A stretch of 64,000 nt of DNA from positions 124,001-188,000 of the forward strand of contig NZ_LIPT01000001.1 in NCBI RefSeq assembly GCF_001418225.1, in the 5' to 3' direction. How positions within the stretch are numbered: position 1 is the first letter of the stretch; each line of letters begins with the position of its first letter. The translations under genes were made by a program, and so were the position numbers. The DNA is from Pannonibacter indicus. Its GTDB lineage: Bacteria; Pseudomonadota; Alphaproteobacteria; Rhizobiales; Stappiaceae. This document shows positions 1 to 7,621 of the stretch, in pieces. Under the pieces are notes generated by a model. That model saw only the letters and a program-made list of their open reading frames with translations. It made no database searches and was not told where the DNA came from.

Positions 1-402
1 GGCGATGGCGATGCGGTCTTCAATGCCGCGCTTGTAGGTGACGACCCGCGCGCCCATTTCCGCCGTGCGCTTCAGCTTGATGGCCGGGGCATCCTCCGGC
101 ATGACGATGACAGCAGGCATCCCGAGAATGCGCGCCGCCTCAGCCACACCTTGCGCATGGTTGCCGGAAGAACAGGCCACAACGCCGGCCTTCCGCTCCC
201 CTTCCGGGATCTGCGACAATCGGTTGAAGGCACCGCGGAACTTGAAGGAGCCGGTGCGCTGCAGGTTTTCAGGCTTCAGCCAGACCTTGCGGCCAGCTGC
301 ATCATCCAGCACCTTGAAGGACAGGAGCGGGGTTTCAAAAGCTTGCCCTTGCAGCCGTGCGGCTGCGGCCTTCACATCATCAAGCGAGAGGGTGCCATGC
401 AT
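1..402 (-). CDS. Threonine/serine dehydratase (PLP, fold type II), N-terminal part; runs off window edge
   Basis: Reading the minus strand from an ATG at 402 gives an open frame to base 1, 134 codons with no stop. It contains the PLP-lysine motif SFKFRGA and the phosphate-binding region CSSGNHAQGVA, both typical of fold-type II PLP enzymes of the threonine ammonia-lyase family. These deaminate L-threonine or L-serine to the 2-oxo acid. A GGAG lies 8 bases before the ATG. The C-terminal part is outside the window, so I cannot tell whether a regulatory ACT domain follows (biosynthetic IlvA type) or not (catabolic or serine racemase-like type). Confidence 0.88.
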   Translation of the reverse strand, partial: MHGTLSLDDVKAAAARLQGQAFETPLLSFKVLDDAAGRKVWLKPENLQRTGSFKFRGAFNRLSQIPEGERKAGVVACSSGNHAQGVAEAARILGMPAVIVMPEDAPAIKLKRTAEMGARVVTYKRGIEDRIAIA

Positions 403-501
403 GGCCAGTCTCCGGAAATATGCGATTTCCGAGACCTAGCAACGCCTTGCTTGCCCGGCAACAAAAGGCTTGTCACCGTGGCAATTCACGCTGGGACAAG
501 C

Positions 502-1542
502 TCAGGCAGCCTGCGGCTGCGGCTCTGCAGGCATCCCATAGGCGGCGATGGCATTGTCGAGGAACTGCCTGGAACTGGCCTCCCAGCTGAAGCCAAGCGC
601 CACCTGGCGGCAATAGCTGCGGGGAATATCAAGAGCGGCAAGGGCTGCCGCCTGCAGGTCCGTATCGAGAACCCCTGCGCCGCTGTCGCCGATGACATCC
701 AGCGGCCCCATGACCGGATAGGCCGCCACCGGCACGCCGCAGGCCAGCGCCTCCAGCAGAACGTTGCCGAACGTATCCGTCAGCGAAGGAAACACGAACA
801 CATCCGCCGAAGCATAGGTCCGCGCCAGATCCTCACCCGTTTTCGGGCCCGTAAAGAGCACATCGGGATAGGCCTTACGCATGGATTCGAGCTGCGGACC
901 AGTGCCGACGACCACCTTGCTGCCGGGCAGATCCAGATTGAGGAAAGCCTCGATGTTCTTTTCCACCGCCACCCGGCCCACATTCATGAAGATGGGGCGC
1001 GGCAGATCCGGCGGCAGGACAGAGCCCTCATAGGGACGGAACAGCTCCGCATCCACCCCGCGCGACCAGCGCATCAAATGGGTGAAGCCACGCCCGGCCA
1101 GATCCTTCTCCAGGCTGCCGGTTGCCACCATGCAGCCTTGCCCCGCATTATGGAAGCGCCGCAGCCACCTGTAGGTCACCGACACCGGCACCGGCAGGCG
1201 GGCCGCCAGATATTCCGGAAAGCGCGTGTGATAGCTCGTCGTGAAGACCTTGCCCTGCTTCAACGCGACAGAGCGGGCCATGAGACCCAGCGGGCCTTCG
1301 GTGGCAATATGAAGGTGGTCACAGGCAAACTGGTCCATGATCGCCGCCACGCGCGTCCGCGTTGTCAGGGACAGACGGATTTCCGGATAGGTCGGGCACG
1401 GCAGGGTGCGGAAGAGCTGCGGCGTCAGAAACTCAACGCGCAGCCCCATGCGCAGCAACTGGTTCGCGGTCAATTCCAGAGAACGGACCACACCATTGAT
1501 CTGCGGATGCCAGGCGTCTGTGACGATGAGAATGGATGTCAT
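502..1542 (-). CDS. GT4 glycosyltransferase, probable diacylglycerol glycosyltransferase (Agt type)
   Basis: A 346-residue family 4 glycosyltransferase with GT-B layout. The N-terminus reads TDAWHPQINGVVRS, a signature seen in lipid-modifying GT4 enzymes, and the C-terminal donor-binding block is TDTFGNVLLEALACGVPVAA with its conserved E. The ATG at 1542 overlaps the stop of the upstream phosphoesterase (ATGA), so the two are translationally coupled; a longer frame to 1605 would only add a low-complexity N-terminus inside the upstream gene. In alphaproteobacteria a PlcP-type phospholipase C followed by Agt converts phospholipid to glucosyl- or glucuronosyl-diacylglycerol under phosphate starvation. 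The pairing and the upstream Pho box support that role; substrate is inferred. Confidence 0.8.
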   Translation of the reverse strand: MTSILIVTDAWHPQINGVVRSLELTANQLLRMGLRVEFLTPQLFRTLPCPTYPEIRLSLTTRTRVAAIMDQFACDHLHIATEGPLGLMARSVALKQGKVFTTSYHTRFPEYLAARLPVPVSVTYRWLRRFHNAGQGCMVATGSLEKDLAGRGFTHLMRWSRGVDAELFRPYEGSVLPPDLPRPIFMNVGRVAVEKNIEAFLNLDLPGSKVVVGTGPQLESMRKAYPDVLFTGPKTGEDLARTYASADVFVFPSLTDTFGNVLLEALACGVPVAAYPVMGPLDVIGDSGAGVLDTDLQAAALAALDIPRSYCRQVALGFSWEASSRQFLDNAIAAYGMPAEPQPQAA

Positions 1543-2342
1543 GCCGCGACGGAGCGCTCCCCCATCCCCTGTTCCGCCTGCTGTTCGGCCGGACGCTGCA
1601 CCCATCTGATAACCTCGAACGTTCCGTCGTGATGCTCGGCAACCGCCGTGCAGCTTTCGACCCAGTCACCGGTGTTGATGTAGTGGATGCCGTCGATATC
1701 ATGACTGGCGGCATGGTGAATGTGGCCGCAGATGACCCCGTGAACGCCCTTCCGGCGGGCTTCATCGGACAGGGCGTCCTCGAAGCGGCCGATGAAGTTC
1801 ACGGCGTTTTTCACCTTCAGCTTTGCCCAGGCAGAGAGCGACCAGTACGTCAGGCCCAGACGGCGGCGCATGAGGTTGAAGCCGGTATTCAGAGCCAGAG
1901 CGGTCACATAAGCCTTGTCACCGAAGAAGGCGAGCCACTTGGCATGACGGATGACCACGTCGAACTGGTCACCGTGGATGACCAGATACTCGCGCCCGTC
2001 TGCGGCCGTATGCACGACACTGTCCGCCACCTCGACGCCGCCGAAATGGGTCCCGAGGAAGTCCCGCAGGAATTCGTCATGATTGCCAGGAATATAGAAG
2101 ATGCGCGCCCCCTTGCGGGCCTTGCGCAGGATCTTCTGGATCACGTCATTATGCGCCTGCGGCCAGTACCAGCTGCGCTTCAGCCGCCAGCCGTCGACAA
2201 TATCGCCGACCAGATACACGGTCTCGGCATCATTGTACTTCAGGAAGTCGAGCAGAAGATCTGCCTGGCATCCGCGTGTCCCAAGATGAACATCCGAAAT
2301 GAACAGGGCCCGGTAATGCTGGCCCTCCTGCAGAGCTGTCAT
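1539..2342 (-). CDS. plcP: Calcineurin-like metallophosphoesterase, probable PlcP-type phospholipase C (LpxH-like fold)
   Basis: A 267-residue metallophosphoesterase with all five metal motifs: D17-x-H19, GD at 46-47, GNHDE at 86-90, HGD at 123-125 and GHIHH at 206-210. Such proteins are often named UDP-2,3-diacylglucosamine hydrolase (LpxH). Here the next gene is a GT4 glycosyltransferase overlapping by 4 bases, and a Pho-box-like site sits 46 bp before the start. That is the context of PlcP, which releases diacylglycerol from phospholipids under phosphate limitation in rhizobia and marine alphaproteobacteria. The symbol rests on context as well as family, so an LpxH-like role remains possible. 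GGGAG precedes the ATG by 9 bases. Confidence 0.8.
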   Translation of the reverse strand: MTALQEGQHYRALFISDVHLGTRGCQADLLLDFLKYNDAETVYLVGDIVDGWRLKRSWYWPQAHNDVIQKILRKARKGARIFYIPGNHDEFLRDFLGTHFGGVEVADSVVHTAADGREYLVIHGDQFDVVIRHAKWLAFFGDKAYVTALALNTGFNLMRRRLGLTYWSLSAWAKLKVKNAVNFIGRFEDALSDEARRKGVHGVICGHIHHAASHDIDGIHYINTGDWVESCTAVAEHHDGTFEVIRWVQRPAEQQAEQGMGERSVAA

Positions 2343-2387
2343 GTCTGGCGCTCCCGATTACCTTTGCCACCCTTAGACGCGATTCAG

Positions 2388-2405
2388 GTATCAGGATTAT
2401 GACAG
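2388..2405 (-). promoter_or_regulatory. Putative Pho box (PhoB site) upstream of plcP-agt
   Basis: On the minus strand the site reads CTGTCATAATCCTGATAC. The first half-site matches CTGTCAT at 7 of 7 positions and the second matches CTGTCAY at 5 of 7, with the expected 4-base AT-rich spacer. It lies 46 bp before the ATG of the phosphoesterase. This is a by-eye match; no genome-wide background was computed. Confidence 0.65.
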
Positions 2406-2528
2406 CAAAGTTTTTCACAAGCAGACACCCAGTTTTCTGGCGAAATTTATTATTGAACAAAAGACATTTACGGAAAAATGCGACAGTTCAATGAATGACC
2501 GGAACGGACGTTTGTCCCGGAAATGTAA

Positions 2529-2556
2529 ACGGCCGGCACCCGCAGGTACCGGCCGT
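2529..2556. terminator. Hairpin terminator downstream of the FadL-like gene
   Basis: A 12-position stem with one mismatch (ACGGCCGG-ACC / GGT-CCGGCCGT) closes on the 4-base loop CGCA. It sits 23 bp after the minus-strand stop at 2580. The trailing T-tract is short on both sides. Confidence 0.6.
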
Positions 2557-2579
2557 CTTTGATACCGCTGGATAGGCGG

Positions 2580-3824
2580 TCAGAAGCGGTAGCGCATCGA
2601 AGCGCTGACGATATTGACCGATGAGTCGACATCGCCGGAGAGAACCACACCAGCGTAATCCTGATGCCCCGGGACAATGGCAAGCTTTGTGTCCCGGCCA
2701 ATGATGTGCGTGTAGCCGAGATCGAAGGCAAGATTGTCCAGAACCTTGTAGCTCGCACCGGCGCTCAGCCAGATCCGGTCATTGTCCGGCAGACGGGCGG
2801 AACGGATCTTGTCGTCGATCGGCGACCACTCGTAGGCCGCACCGGCACGCAACGTCAGGTGCTCGTTGACATCATATTCCGCACCCAGAGCCGCGAACCA
2901 GCCGTCGTTGTAGTTGAACTTCAGCGTGGTCAGCGTGGCGCCATTGGCCTGAAGCGTGACCTTGGGCGACTTCAACCGGCTCCAGTTGGCCCACTCCACG
3001 GTGCCAAGCACGCGGAAGCTGTCGGTGATGCGCTGCTTGGCAGACAAGGTGACGGTTTCGGGCGTGATCAGCGAGGCATAGATCGGAACTGCAGCGGCCG
3101 ACGTGATCGTCCCGTCAAGATCGTGAGCCACACCCGACCGGTAGCCGAGACCGAACTCGGTACCAGCAAAGGGCTTGTAGATCACGCCTGCGGTAACACC
3201 CACGCCGATGTTGTCGCCTTCAAGCGTCGTAACGGGCGGCGTGGTGGAAGCATTCGTACCTGTTCTCAGCCGCACACTGAAGTACTGAACCTGCACACCC
3301 GCGCCGAAAGCAAGCTGATCGTTGACCTTGTAGCCTACCATCGGGTTGGCGTTGATCGAGAACACCTTGGAACCGGCGTTATAGGTCTGACCCGCCCAAG
3401 GTAAGCCACCATCCGGCTTGGTAGAAAGGCCGAACGGCGCATTCACGGCAAGTCCGAAATAGACCTTGTCGTTGAGATTATATGCCGTGTAGCTGGAGCC
3501 GATCCAGGCGTCAGAAGCAATGTCACCGCCGTTGCCATAGGCGCGCAAAGTGGAGGTCGAATCCAGATTGATCTCGGCCTTCGGCGCAATCAGCGCGTGA
3601 TGGGACTCGGTGGTGATGCCCAAGCCTGCACCAGTGATCGCCGCCGGGTTCCAGAATATCGACGAGATCGACGGACCGGTCGTCGCGTTACCGGCGAAGG
3701 ACATACCTTGATAATAAGCGCTCTGCTCACGCAGCGCAAAACCGCCTGCATAAGCCTGCCCCGCAACAGAGATCATCCCGATGGCGGTGGTGCACAGAGC
3801 CAGCGTCTTGCTGATACGAATCAT
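2580..3824 (-). CDS. Outer-membrane FadL/OmpP1/TodX-family transport protein
   Basis: A 414-residue protein with a Sec signal peptide ending AYA-GGF at about residues 24-26, then a mature N-terminus GGFALREQSAYYQGMSFAGNA that is typical of FadL/OmpP1/TodX porins. The family forms a 14-strand beta-barrel with an N-terminal plug and carries long-chain fatty acids or other hydrophobic compounds across the outer membrane. The last residues, ASMRYRF, end in Phe like many outer-membrane barrels. The start at 3824 has GGGAGG upstream; a frame extension to 3854 would put ten residues before the signal peptide. The substrate cannot be read from sequence, although an acyl-CoA ligase gene lies at 11.5-13.1 kb. 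Confidence 0.88.
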   Translation of the reverse strand: MIRISKTLALCTTAIGMISVAGQAYAGGFALREQSAYYQGMSFAGNATTGPSISSIFWNPAAITGAGLGITTESHHALIAPKAEINLDSTSTLRAYGNGGDIASDAWIGSSYTAYNLNDKVYFGLAVNAPFGLSTKPDGGLPWAGQTYNAGSKVFSINANPMVGYKVNDQLAFGAGVQVQYFSVRLRTGTNASTTPPVTTLEGDNIGVGVTAGVIYKPFAGTEFGLGYRSGVAHDLDGTITSAAAVPIYASLITPETVTLSAKQRITDSFRVLGTVEWANWSRLKSPKVTLQANGATLTTLKFNYNDGWFAALGAEYDVNEHLTLRAGAAYEWSPIDDKIRSARLPDNDRIWLSAGASYKVLDNLAFDLGYTHIIGRDTKLAIVPGHQDYAGVVLSGDVDSSVNIVSASMRYRF

Positions 3825-3975
3825 GTTGCTCAAACCCTCCCAAGCATTTCTCAAAGCCCTGCCAGCTTCGCTCCTCAGGAAAGACGATCTTTGAATTTCG
3901 TAGATCTTTCAATCCGGAAACACGCCGCGATGAAATGCCACCCATCCATGCTGCAGCGCATCAAATATACTATCC

Positions 3976-4004
3976 GCCCCACATTCCCCTAGGGAATGCG
4001 GGGC
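3976..4004. other. Strong hairpin in the FadL upstream region
   Basis: GCCCC-CATTCCC pairs with GGGAATG-GGGGC, 12 pairs with one mismatch and a CTA loop. It lies about 150 bp before the FadL-like start. It could be an operator or a leader-RNA structure; no T-run follows on either strand. Confidence 0.4.
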
Positions 4005-4257
4005 ATGACCGTCGAAAATATGTCATATTCCGGCCAGATTGACACAGGGCGGAAACAGCCGGAGAGGTATGCTTAAAAAATAGGCACCTATCACGCGATT
4101 TCACGCTGGCGAGTTTTCAAGACCTGCGTTGCAGGAAAGTCACACCTCTCTCCGCCCAGCCGGGCAGAAAATGGCTCAATCCACCCGATTCGAGCCATGT
4201 CCTGCGCACAATGGGTTCTTTTGCGCGCCGGATCCAGAATGAGGAAGGTGCCCTCAT

Positions 4258-4294
4258 ACCAATGCTCGATGAGCTTCACTCATCGAGCATTGGT
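4258..4294. repeat. Dispersed palindromic repeat, copy 1
   Basis: A perfect 16-bp stem ACCAATGCTCGATGAG with a 5-base loop. It shares stem length, loop size, the ACCAA ends and the CTCGATGAG core with the palindrome at 57205-57241. Here it lies after the TRAP protein gene (stop at 4357), so it may also end that transcript. Confidence 0.7.
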
Positions 4295-4356
4295 TAAGCC
4301 CGCGCGATGCTGGAGCGTTTTCGAGGCATGATGCGTCAGCGCCGACAGCCTTGGTA

Positions 4357-5466
4357 TCAGGCCTTACCGGCATCGCGCGCGGCAAGGAACCGCTGTACGG
4401 AGACCCGGCTCCAGGGCGCCAGCCGCGCCAGCGCCTTGCTGTAGCTGGCGTGGATGCGGGCTGTAAGCTCGTCCTGGGCCGCAAGCTCTCCCAGCACCAC
4501 CGCTGTTTCGCGGCGCAGCGCATCCAGAACGTCTTCGGGGTAGAAGCGCAGCAGCACCCCCTCGTCCTTCTGCAGGCTCTCAAGGCTGCCCGCATTCATC
4601 CATTCGCTTTCGGCCAGAGAGCGCCCGTTCTCGGCCTTGCAGGCCTCCAGAACGATCGTTCTGAGATCTTCCGGCAGCCCTTCCAGCGCAGTCCTGTTGA
4701 ACAGCGCCTCGCCGGTGCCGTTCGGCTCGTGGAAGCCGGGGGCGTAGTAGAACTTGGCCACCTTCTGGAAGCCCATGGCCTGATCGCTCCACGGCCCCAG
4801 AAATTCGGTTGCGTCGATGAGGCCGGATTGCAGCGCCGGGAATATTTCCCCCGGCGGCAGAGCGACCGGCGTTGCTCCCAGACGGCGCATGACCTCGCCG
4901 CCCAAACCGGGCATGCGGATCTTCAGGCCGGCTAGATCATCGAGCGTATTGATTTCCTTGCGGAACCAGCCGCCCATCTGCACGCCGGTATTGCCCGCCA
5001 TCACCGGCTTGATGCCGAAGGGGGCGTAAAGCTCGTCCCACAGCGCCTGCCCGCCGCCCTGCTCGATCCAGGTGATGTGCTCGAGCGGCAGAAGACCGAA
5101 GGGAATCGCCGTAAACCAGACGGCGGCCGGCATCTTGCCCTGCCAGAAGAAGGAGGCCGTGTGCGCCACCTGTGCCGTACCGGCTGACACGGCATCGAAC
5201 ACACCGAGCGGTGGCACCAGTTCGCCGGCCGCAAAGAGCCGCACCCGCATGCGCCCGCCCGACATTTTCTCGATCCGGTCGCAGATCGTCTGGGCGGTCG
5301 TGCCCGGCCCTGGCAGGTTTTTCTGCCAGGAAGTCACCATCTTCCACTCGATCACGGCCTCGCCGGTATTGGCGAGCGCGGGCGCTGCCAGCAGCGAAGC
5401 GGCACTGGCCGCGCCGAGCTTGAGGGCCTGACGGCGCGAGGCGGACGGCTTGGTCTCAGTTGACAT
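4357..5466 (-). CDS. TRAP transporter substrate-binding protein (DctP family), Tat-exported, orphan
   Basis: A 369-residue DctP-family periplasmic binding protein. The N-terminus carries a twin-arginine signal (SRRQALKLG at about residues 11-19, then an Ala-rich h-region ending ALA-NTG). The mature part starts with MVTSWQKNLPGPGTTAQ, resembling 2-oxo-acid binding TRAP proteins of the TakP kind. The start at 5466 lies 11 bp inside the 3' end of thiD and has GGGAGA upstream. No DctQ or DctM membrane genes are in the window. Because it is the third gene of the thiM-thiD transcript under a TPP riboswitch, a thiamine-precursor or related ligand is worth testing; this is inference. Confidence 0.88.
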   Translation of the reverse strand: MSTETKPSASRRQALKLGAASAASLLAAPALANTGEAVIEWKMVTSWQKNLPGPGTTAQTICDRIEKMSGGRMRVRLFAAGELVPPLGVFDAVSAGTAQVAHTASFFWQGKMPAAVWFTAIPFGLLPLEHITWIEQGGGQALWDELYAPFGIKPVMAGNTGVQMGGWFRKEINTLDDLAGLKIRMPGLGGEVMRRLGATPVALPPGEIFPALQSGLIDATEFLGPWSDQAMGFQKVAKFYYAPGFHEPNGTGEALFNRTALEGLPEDLRTIVLEACKAENGRSLAESEWMNAGSLESLQKDEGVLLRFYPEDVLDALRRETAVVLGELAAQDELTARIHASYSKALARLAPWSRVSVQRFLAARDAGKA

Positions 5467-6274
5467 GACTTGTCTCCCAGAACGCGTGGAAATGATGCAC
5501 GGGCCCATGGCCCTCGCCGATCTTGAGGTCATCGGCCGCGCGGATGGCATGGGTCACATAGAGCTTCGCTCCGGCAACCGCATCCGGCAGCGAAAGCCCT
5601 TTGGCAAGGCCCGCAGCAATGGCGGAGGACAGCGTGCAGCCGGTGCCGTGGCTGTTGCGCGTGACGTGGCGGGGCGCGGTGAACCACTGCTCCCGCCCGT
5701 CGCGGTTCAGCAGCAGGTCCTCGCTCTCCGGCCCCTCCCCGTGGCCACCCTTCAGCAGCACGGCCCTGGCGCCCAGATCCAGCAGCGCCTGCGCCTGAGC
5801 GCGCATGGCCTCCCGGCCCTGTGCGATCTCCGTATTGAGCATGCGGGCAGCTTCCGGCAGGTTCGGCGTGATCAGCTGCGCGCGCGGCAGCAGTTCCGCA
5901 ATCAGCACGGAGACCGCTTCCGGCACCAGCAGCGGGTCGCCGGAGGCTGCGACCATCACCGGATCCAGCACCACATTGGAGGCTTCATGCGCATCCAGAC
6001 CTTCGGCCACGGCGCGGATTACATCCGGACGCGACAGCATGCCGATCTTGATGGCATTGACCCTGAGATCGGACAGCACGGCATCCATCTGCGCCCGCAC
6101 GAAGGCCGGGGGAATGTCATGAATGGCGCTGACGCCGAGCGTATTCTGCGCCGTCAGTGCGCTCAGCACGCTGGCACCATAGACGCCGAGCGCCGAGAAG
6201 GTCTTGAGATCAGCCTGAATACCGGCTCCGCCGCCGGAATCCGAGCCTGCGATGGTCAGGGCAATGGCAGTCAT
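5456..6274 (-). CDS. thiD: Hydroxymethylpyrimidine/phosphomethylpyrimidine kinase
   Basis: A 272-residue ribokinase-fold kinase with N-terminal TIAGSDSGGGAGIQADLKTF and C-terminal anion-hole motif HGTGCTLSSAIAAGL. ThiD phosphorylates HMP and HMP-phosphate to HMP diphosphate, the pyrimidine half of thiamine. It lies 30 bp after thiM and overlaps the TRAP gene by 11 bp. The start is preceded by AGGAGGAACC. Length and motifs are normal for the family. Confidence 0.95.
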   Translation of the reverse strand: MTAIALTIAGSDSGGGAGIQADLKTFSALGVYGASVLSALTAQNTLGVSAIHDIPPAFVRAQMDAVLSDLRVNAIKIGMLSRPDVIRAVAEGLDAHEASNVVLDPVMVAASGDPLLVPEAVSVLIAELLPRAQLITPNLPEAARMLNTEIAQGREAMRAQAQALLDLGARAVLLKGGHGEGPESEDLLLNRDGREQWFTAPRHVTRNSHGTGCTLSSAIAAGLAKGLSLPDAVAGAKLYVTHAIRAADDLKIGEGHGPVHHFHAFWETSHVN

Positions 6275-6304
6275 GGTTCCTCCTGAAATCAGGCTGGCAG
6301 CAGC

Positions 6305-7111
6305 TCAGGCGAGCCGCAGGTGCGCGCCAATCTGCGGCGCATCAAGCCCGTAAAGGGCATCAAGGAATGCCGGAACGAAACTGCCCGGCCCGGCGGCTGT
6401 CACGGCAGCCCTTTCTCCGGCAATCGCCATGATGGACAGCGCCGCAGCCGCAGCCACCACCGGGTCCCGCTCCACGGCAAGTGCAGCCGCAGCCACCGCT
6501 CCGGCAGCACATCCGGTCGCCGTCACCTTGCCCATCAGCGGATGGCCATTGGCAAGGCGCAGGCCTTGCGTGCCGCTGCTGATGTCATCCACAGCACCCG
6601 TCACTGCAACGGGAAGCCCCAGCTGGCGGGAAAGTTCCAGAACGGACGCCCCGCCGCCAAGAGCTGCAAGCTCCCCGGCGTTGATCTTCAGCAAGGACGG
6701 CTTCAGCGCCAGCAGGCGCCGGGCCTCGGTCAGGCGCGGCGGCGAACGGTCGGCAAAGACGGGATCCAGCACCCAGGGCTTGCCCTCGCCAGCTGCAATG
6801 CTGATGGCGCGGTTTGCGGCTTCCTTGCGCGCTTCGTCCAGCGTGCCGAGGTTGACGAGCAGCGCCTGCGCAGAAGCCGTGAAGAAGGGCACTTCTTCCG
6901 GCGAAATCGTCATGGACGGAATGGCGCCCAGCGCCAGCAGCACATTGGCGGTGAAGGCCTGCGCCACCGCATTGGTGAGGCAATGCACACGGGGCACGGA
7001 CGCGCGGATCTTCTCCAGCACCTCCGCCGTGCGCAAGGCCAGCTGATCTGCAGTGATGTGAGACCTGTCAGCAGCATCCGCTGCGCCGCGTGCCGTTTGA
7101 CCGCTCATCAT
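6305..7111 (-). CDS. thiM: Hydroxyethylthiazole kinase
   Basis: A 268-residue protein with the ThiM substrate region HCLTNAVAQAFTANVLLALGA and the catalytic block MGKVTATGCAAGAVAAA. It phosphorylates hydroxyethylthiazole for thiamine salvage. Start at 7111 is chosen because GGAGGG lies 7 bases before it; that Shine-Dalgarno is the 3' end of the TPP riboswitch. The longer frame to 7516 would read through the riboswitch and is rejected. thiC, thiG and thiE are not nearby, so the locus supports salvage rather than de novo synthesis. Confidence 0.94.
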   Translation of the reverse strand: MMSGQTARGAADAADRSHITADQLALRTAEVLEKIRASVPRVHCLTNAVAQAFTANVLLALGAIPSMTISPEEVPFFTASAQALLVNLGTLDEARKEAANRAISIAAGEGKPWVLDPVFADRSPPRLTEARRLLALKPSLLKINAGELAALGGGASVLELSRQLGLPVAVTGAVDDISSGTQGLRLANGHPLMGKVTATGCAAGAVAAAALAVERDPVVAAAAALSIMAIAGERAAVTAAGPGSFVPAFLDALYGLDAPQIGAHLRLA

Positions 7112-7118
7112 CCCAAAT

Positions 7119-7203
7119 CCCTCCGCCGGTACAAGCCGGATCAGGTTCAAGGAGTTGGCACCATCGCCTCTCAGCCCGGCGCATCCGGCGGGCACCCCCA
7201 TGA
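7119..7203 (-). ncRNA. TPP riboswitch (THI element)
   Basis: On the minus strand the conserved THI-box elements appear in order: GGGGUGCCC, then CUGAGA, then GAACCUGAUCCGG, then GUACCGGCGGAGGGA. The last element contains the GGAGGG ribosome-binding site of thiM (7119-7124), so ligand binding should hide the ribosome-binding site and repress translation. It is expected to control thiM, thiD and the TRAP binding protein together. Confidence 0.93.
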
Positions 7204-7333
7204 GACGGCAAAGAGCTACCAAGCCCGGCCCGGCTTGGCAAGCATGCTCTGCCGGCGGCAAGAGAGCGCAGCGATTGACTGGCGGCGGCGGATCGGCCAT
7301 GTCCTTTGACAGGACAGCCCTCAGGAGCACGCC

Positions 7334-7570
7334 ATGAAGCCCTTCTTCATCATGATCAAATGCCAGCTCGGCGAGACCTACAAGGTCGCCAATGCCATTG
7401 CGGATGCCGAAATCGCTTCGGAAATCTATTCCACGAGCGGCGACTATGACCTGCTGGTGAAGGTCTATATCGAGGATGGCGAAGACATCGGCCACTTCGT
7501 CAACGAGAAGCTGCATTGCCTCGAAGGCATCCGCGACACCCGCACCATCATCACCTTCAAGGCATTCTGA
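7334..7570 (+). CDS. Stand-alone Lrp/AsnC ligand-binding (RAM) domain protein
   Basis: A 78-residue protein consisting only of the alpha-beta RAM domain of Lrp/AsnC regulators (MIKCQLGETYKVANAIAD at the N-terminus, SGDYDLLVKVYIED in the middle). There is no helix-turn-helix. Such stand-alone modules form ring-like oligomers that can bind amino acids, but their roles are mostly unknown. AGGAG lies 6 bases before the ATG. It is transcribed away from the thiM riboswitch. Confidence 0.85.
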   Translation: MKPFFIMIKCQLGETYKVANAIADAEIASEIYSTSGDYDLLVKVYIEDGEDIGHFVNEKLHCLEGIRDTRTIITFKAF

Positions 7571-7580
7571 GACACTATTC

Positions 7581-7616
7581 AGCCTGCGCCGGGCGATGAA
7601 AGCCGGGGCGCAGGCT
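7581..7616. terminator. Bidirectional hairpin between the RAM protein and EamA genes
   Basis: AGCCTGCGCC pairs perfectly with GGCGCAGGCT (10 bp). It separates convergent genes ending at 7570 and 7622. Confidence 0.65.
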
Positions 7617-7621
7617 TTGGG

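Larger units (their letters stand above)
3825..4356. other. Intergenic region upstream of the FadL-like gene
   Basis: This 532-bp gap holds a strong hairpin at 3976-4004 and a dispersed palindrome at 4258-4294. A 62-codon frame on the minus strand at 4091-4279 overlaps the palindrome and has no recognisable family, so I do not call it a gene. Nothing else was supported. Confidence 0.5.

Noticed and set aside
151-1632. 493-codon plus-strand frame across the glycosyltransferase gene
   Set aside because: It is antisense to a conserved GT4 gene, has Arg/His-rich low-complexity content and no recognised domain.
1539-2342. LpxH (UDP-2,3-diacylglucosamine hydrolase) as the primary call
   Set aside because: The fold fits, but the coupled GT4 gene and Pho box favour a PlcP role; LpxI usually covers the lipid A step in alphaproteobacteria.
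4091-4279. 62-codon minus-strand frame
   Set aside because: Its start lies in the dispersed palindrome and no family or ribosome-binding site is seen.
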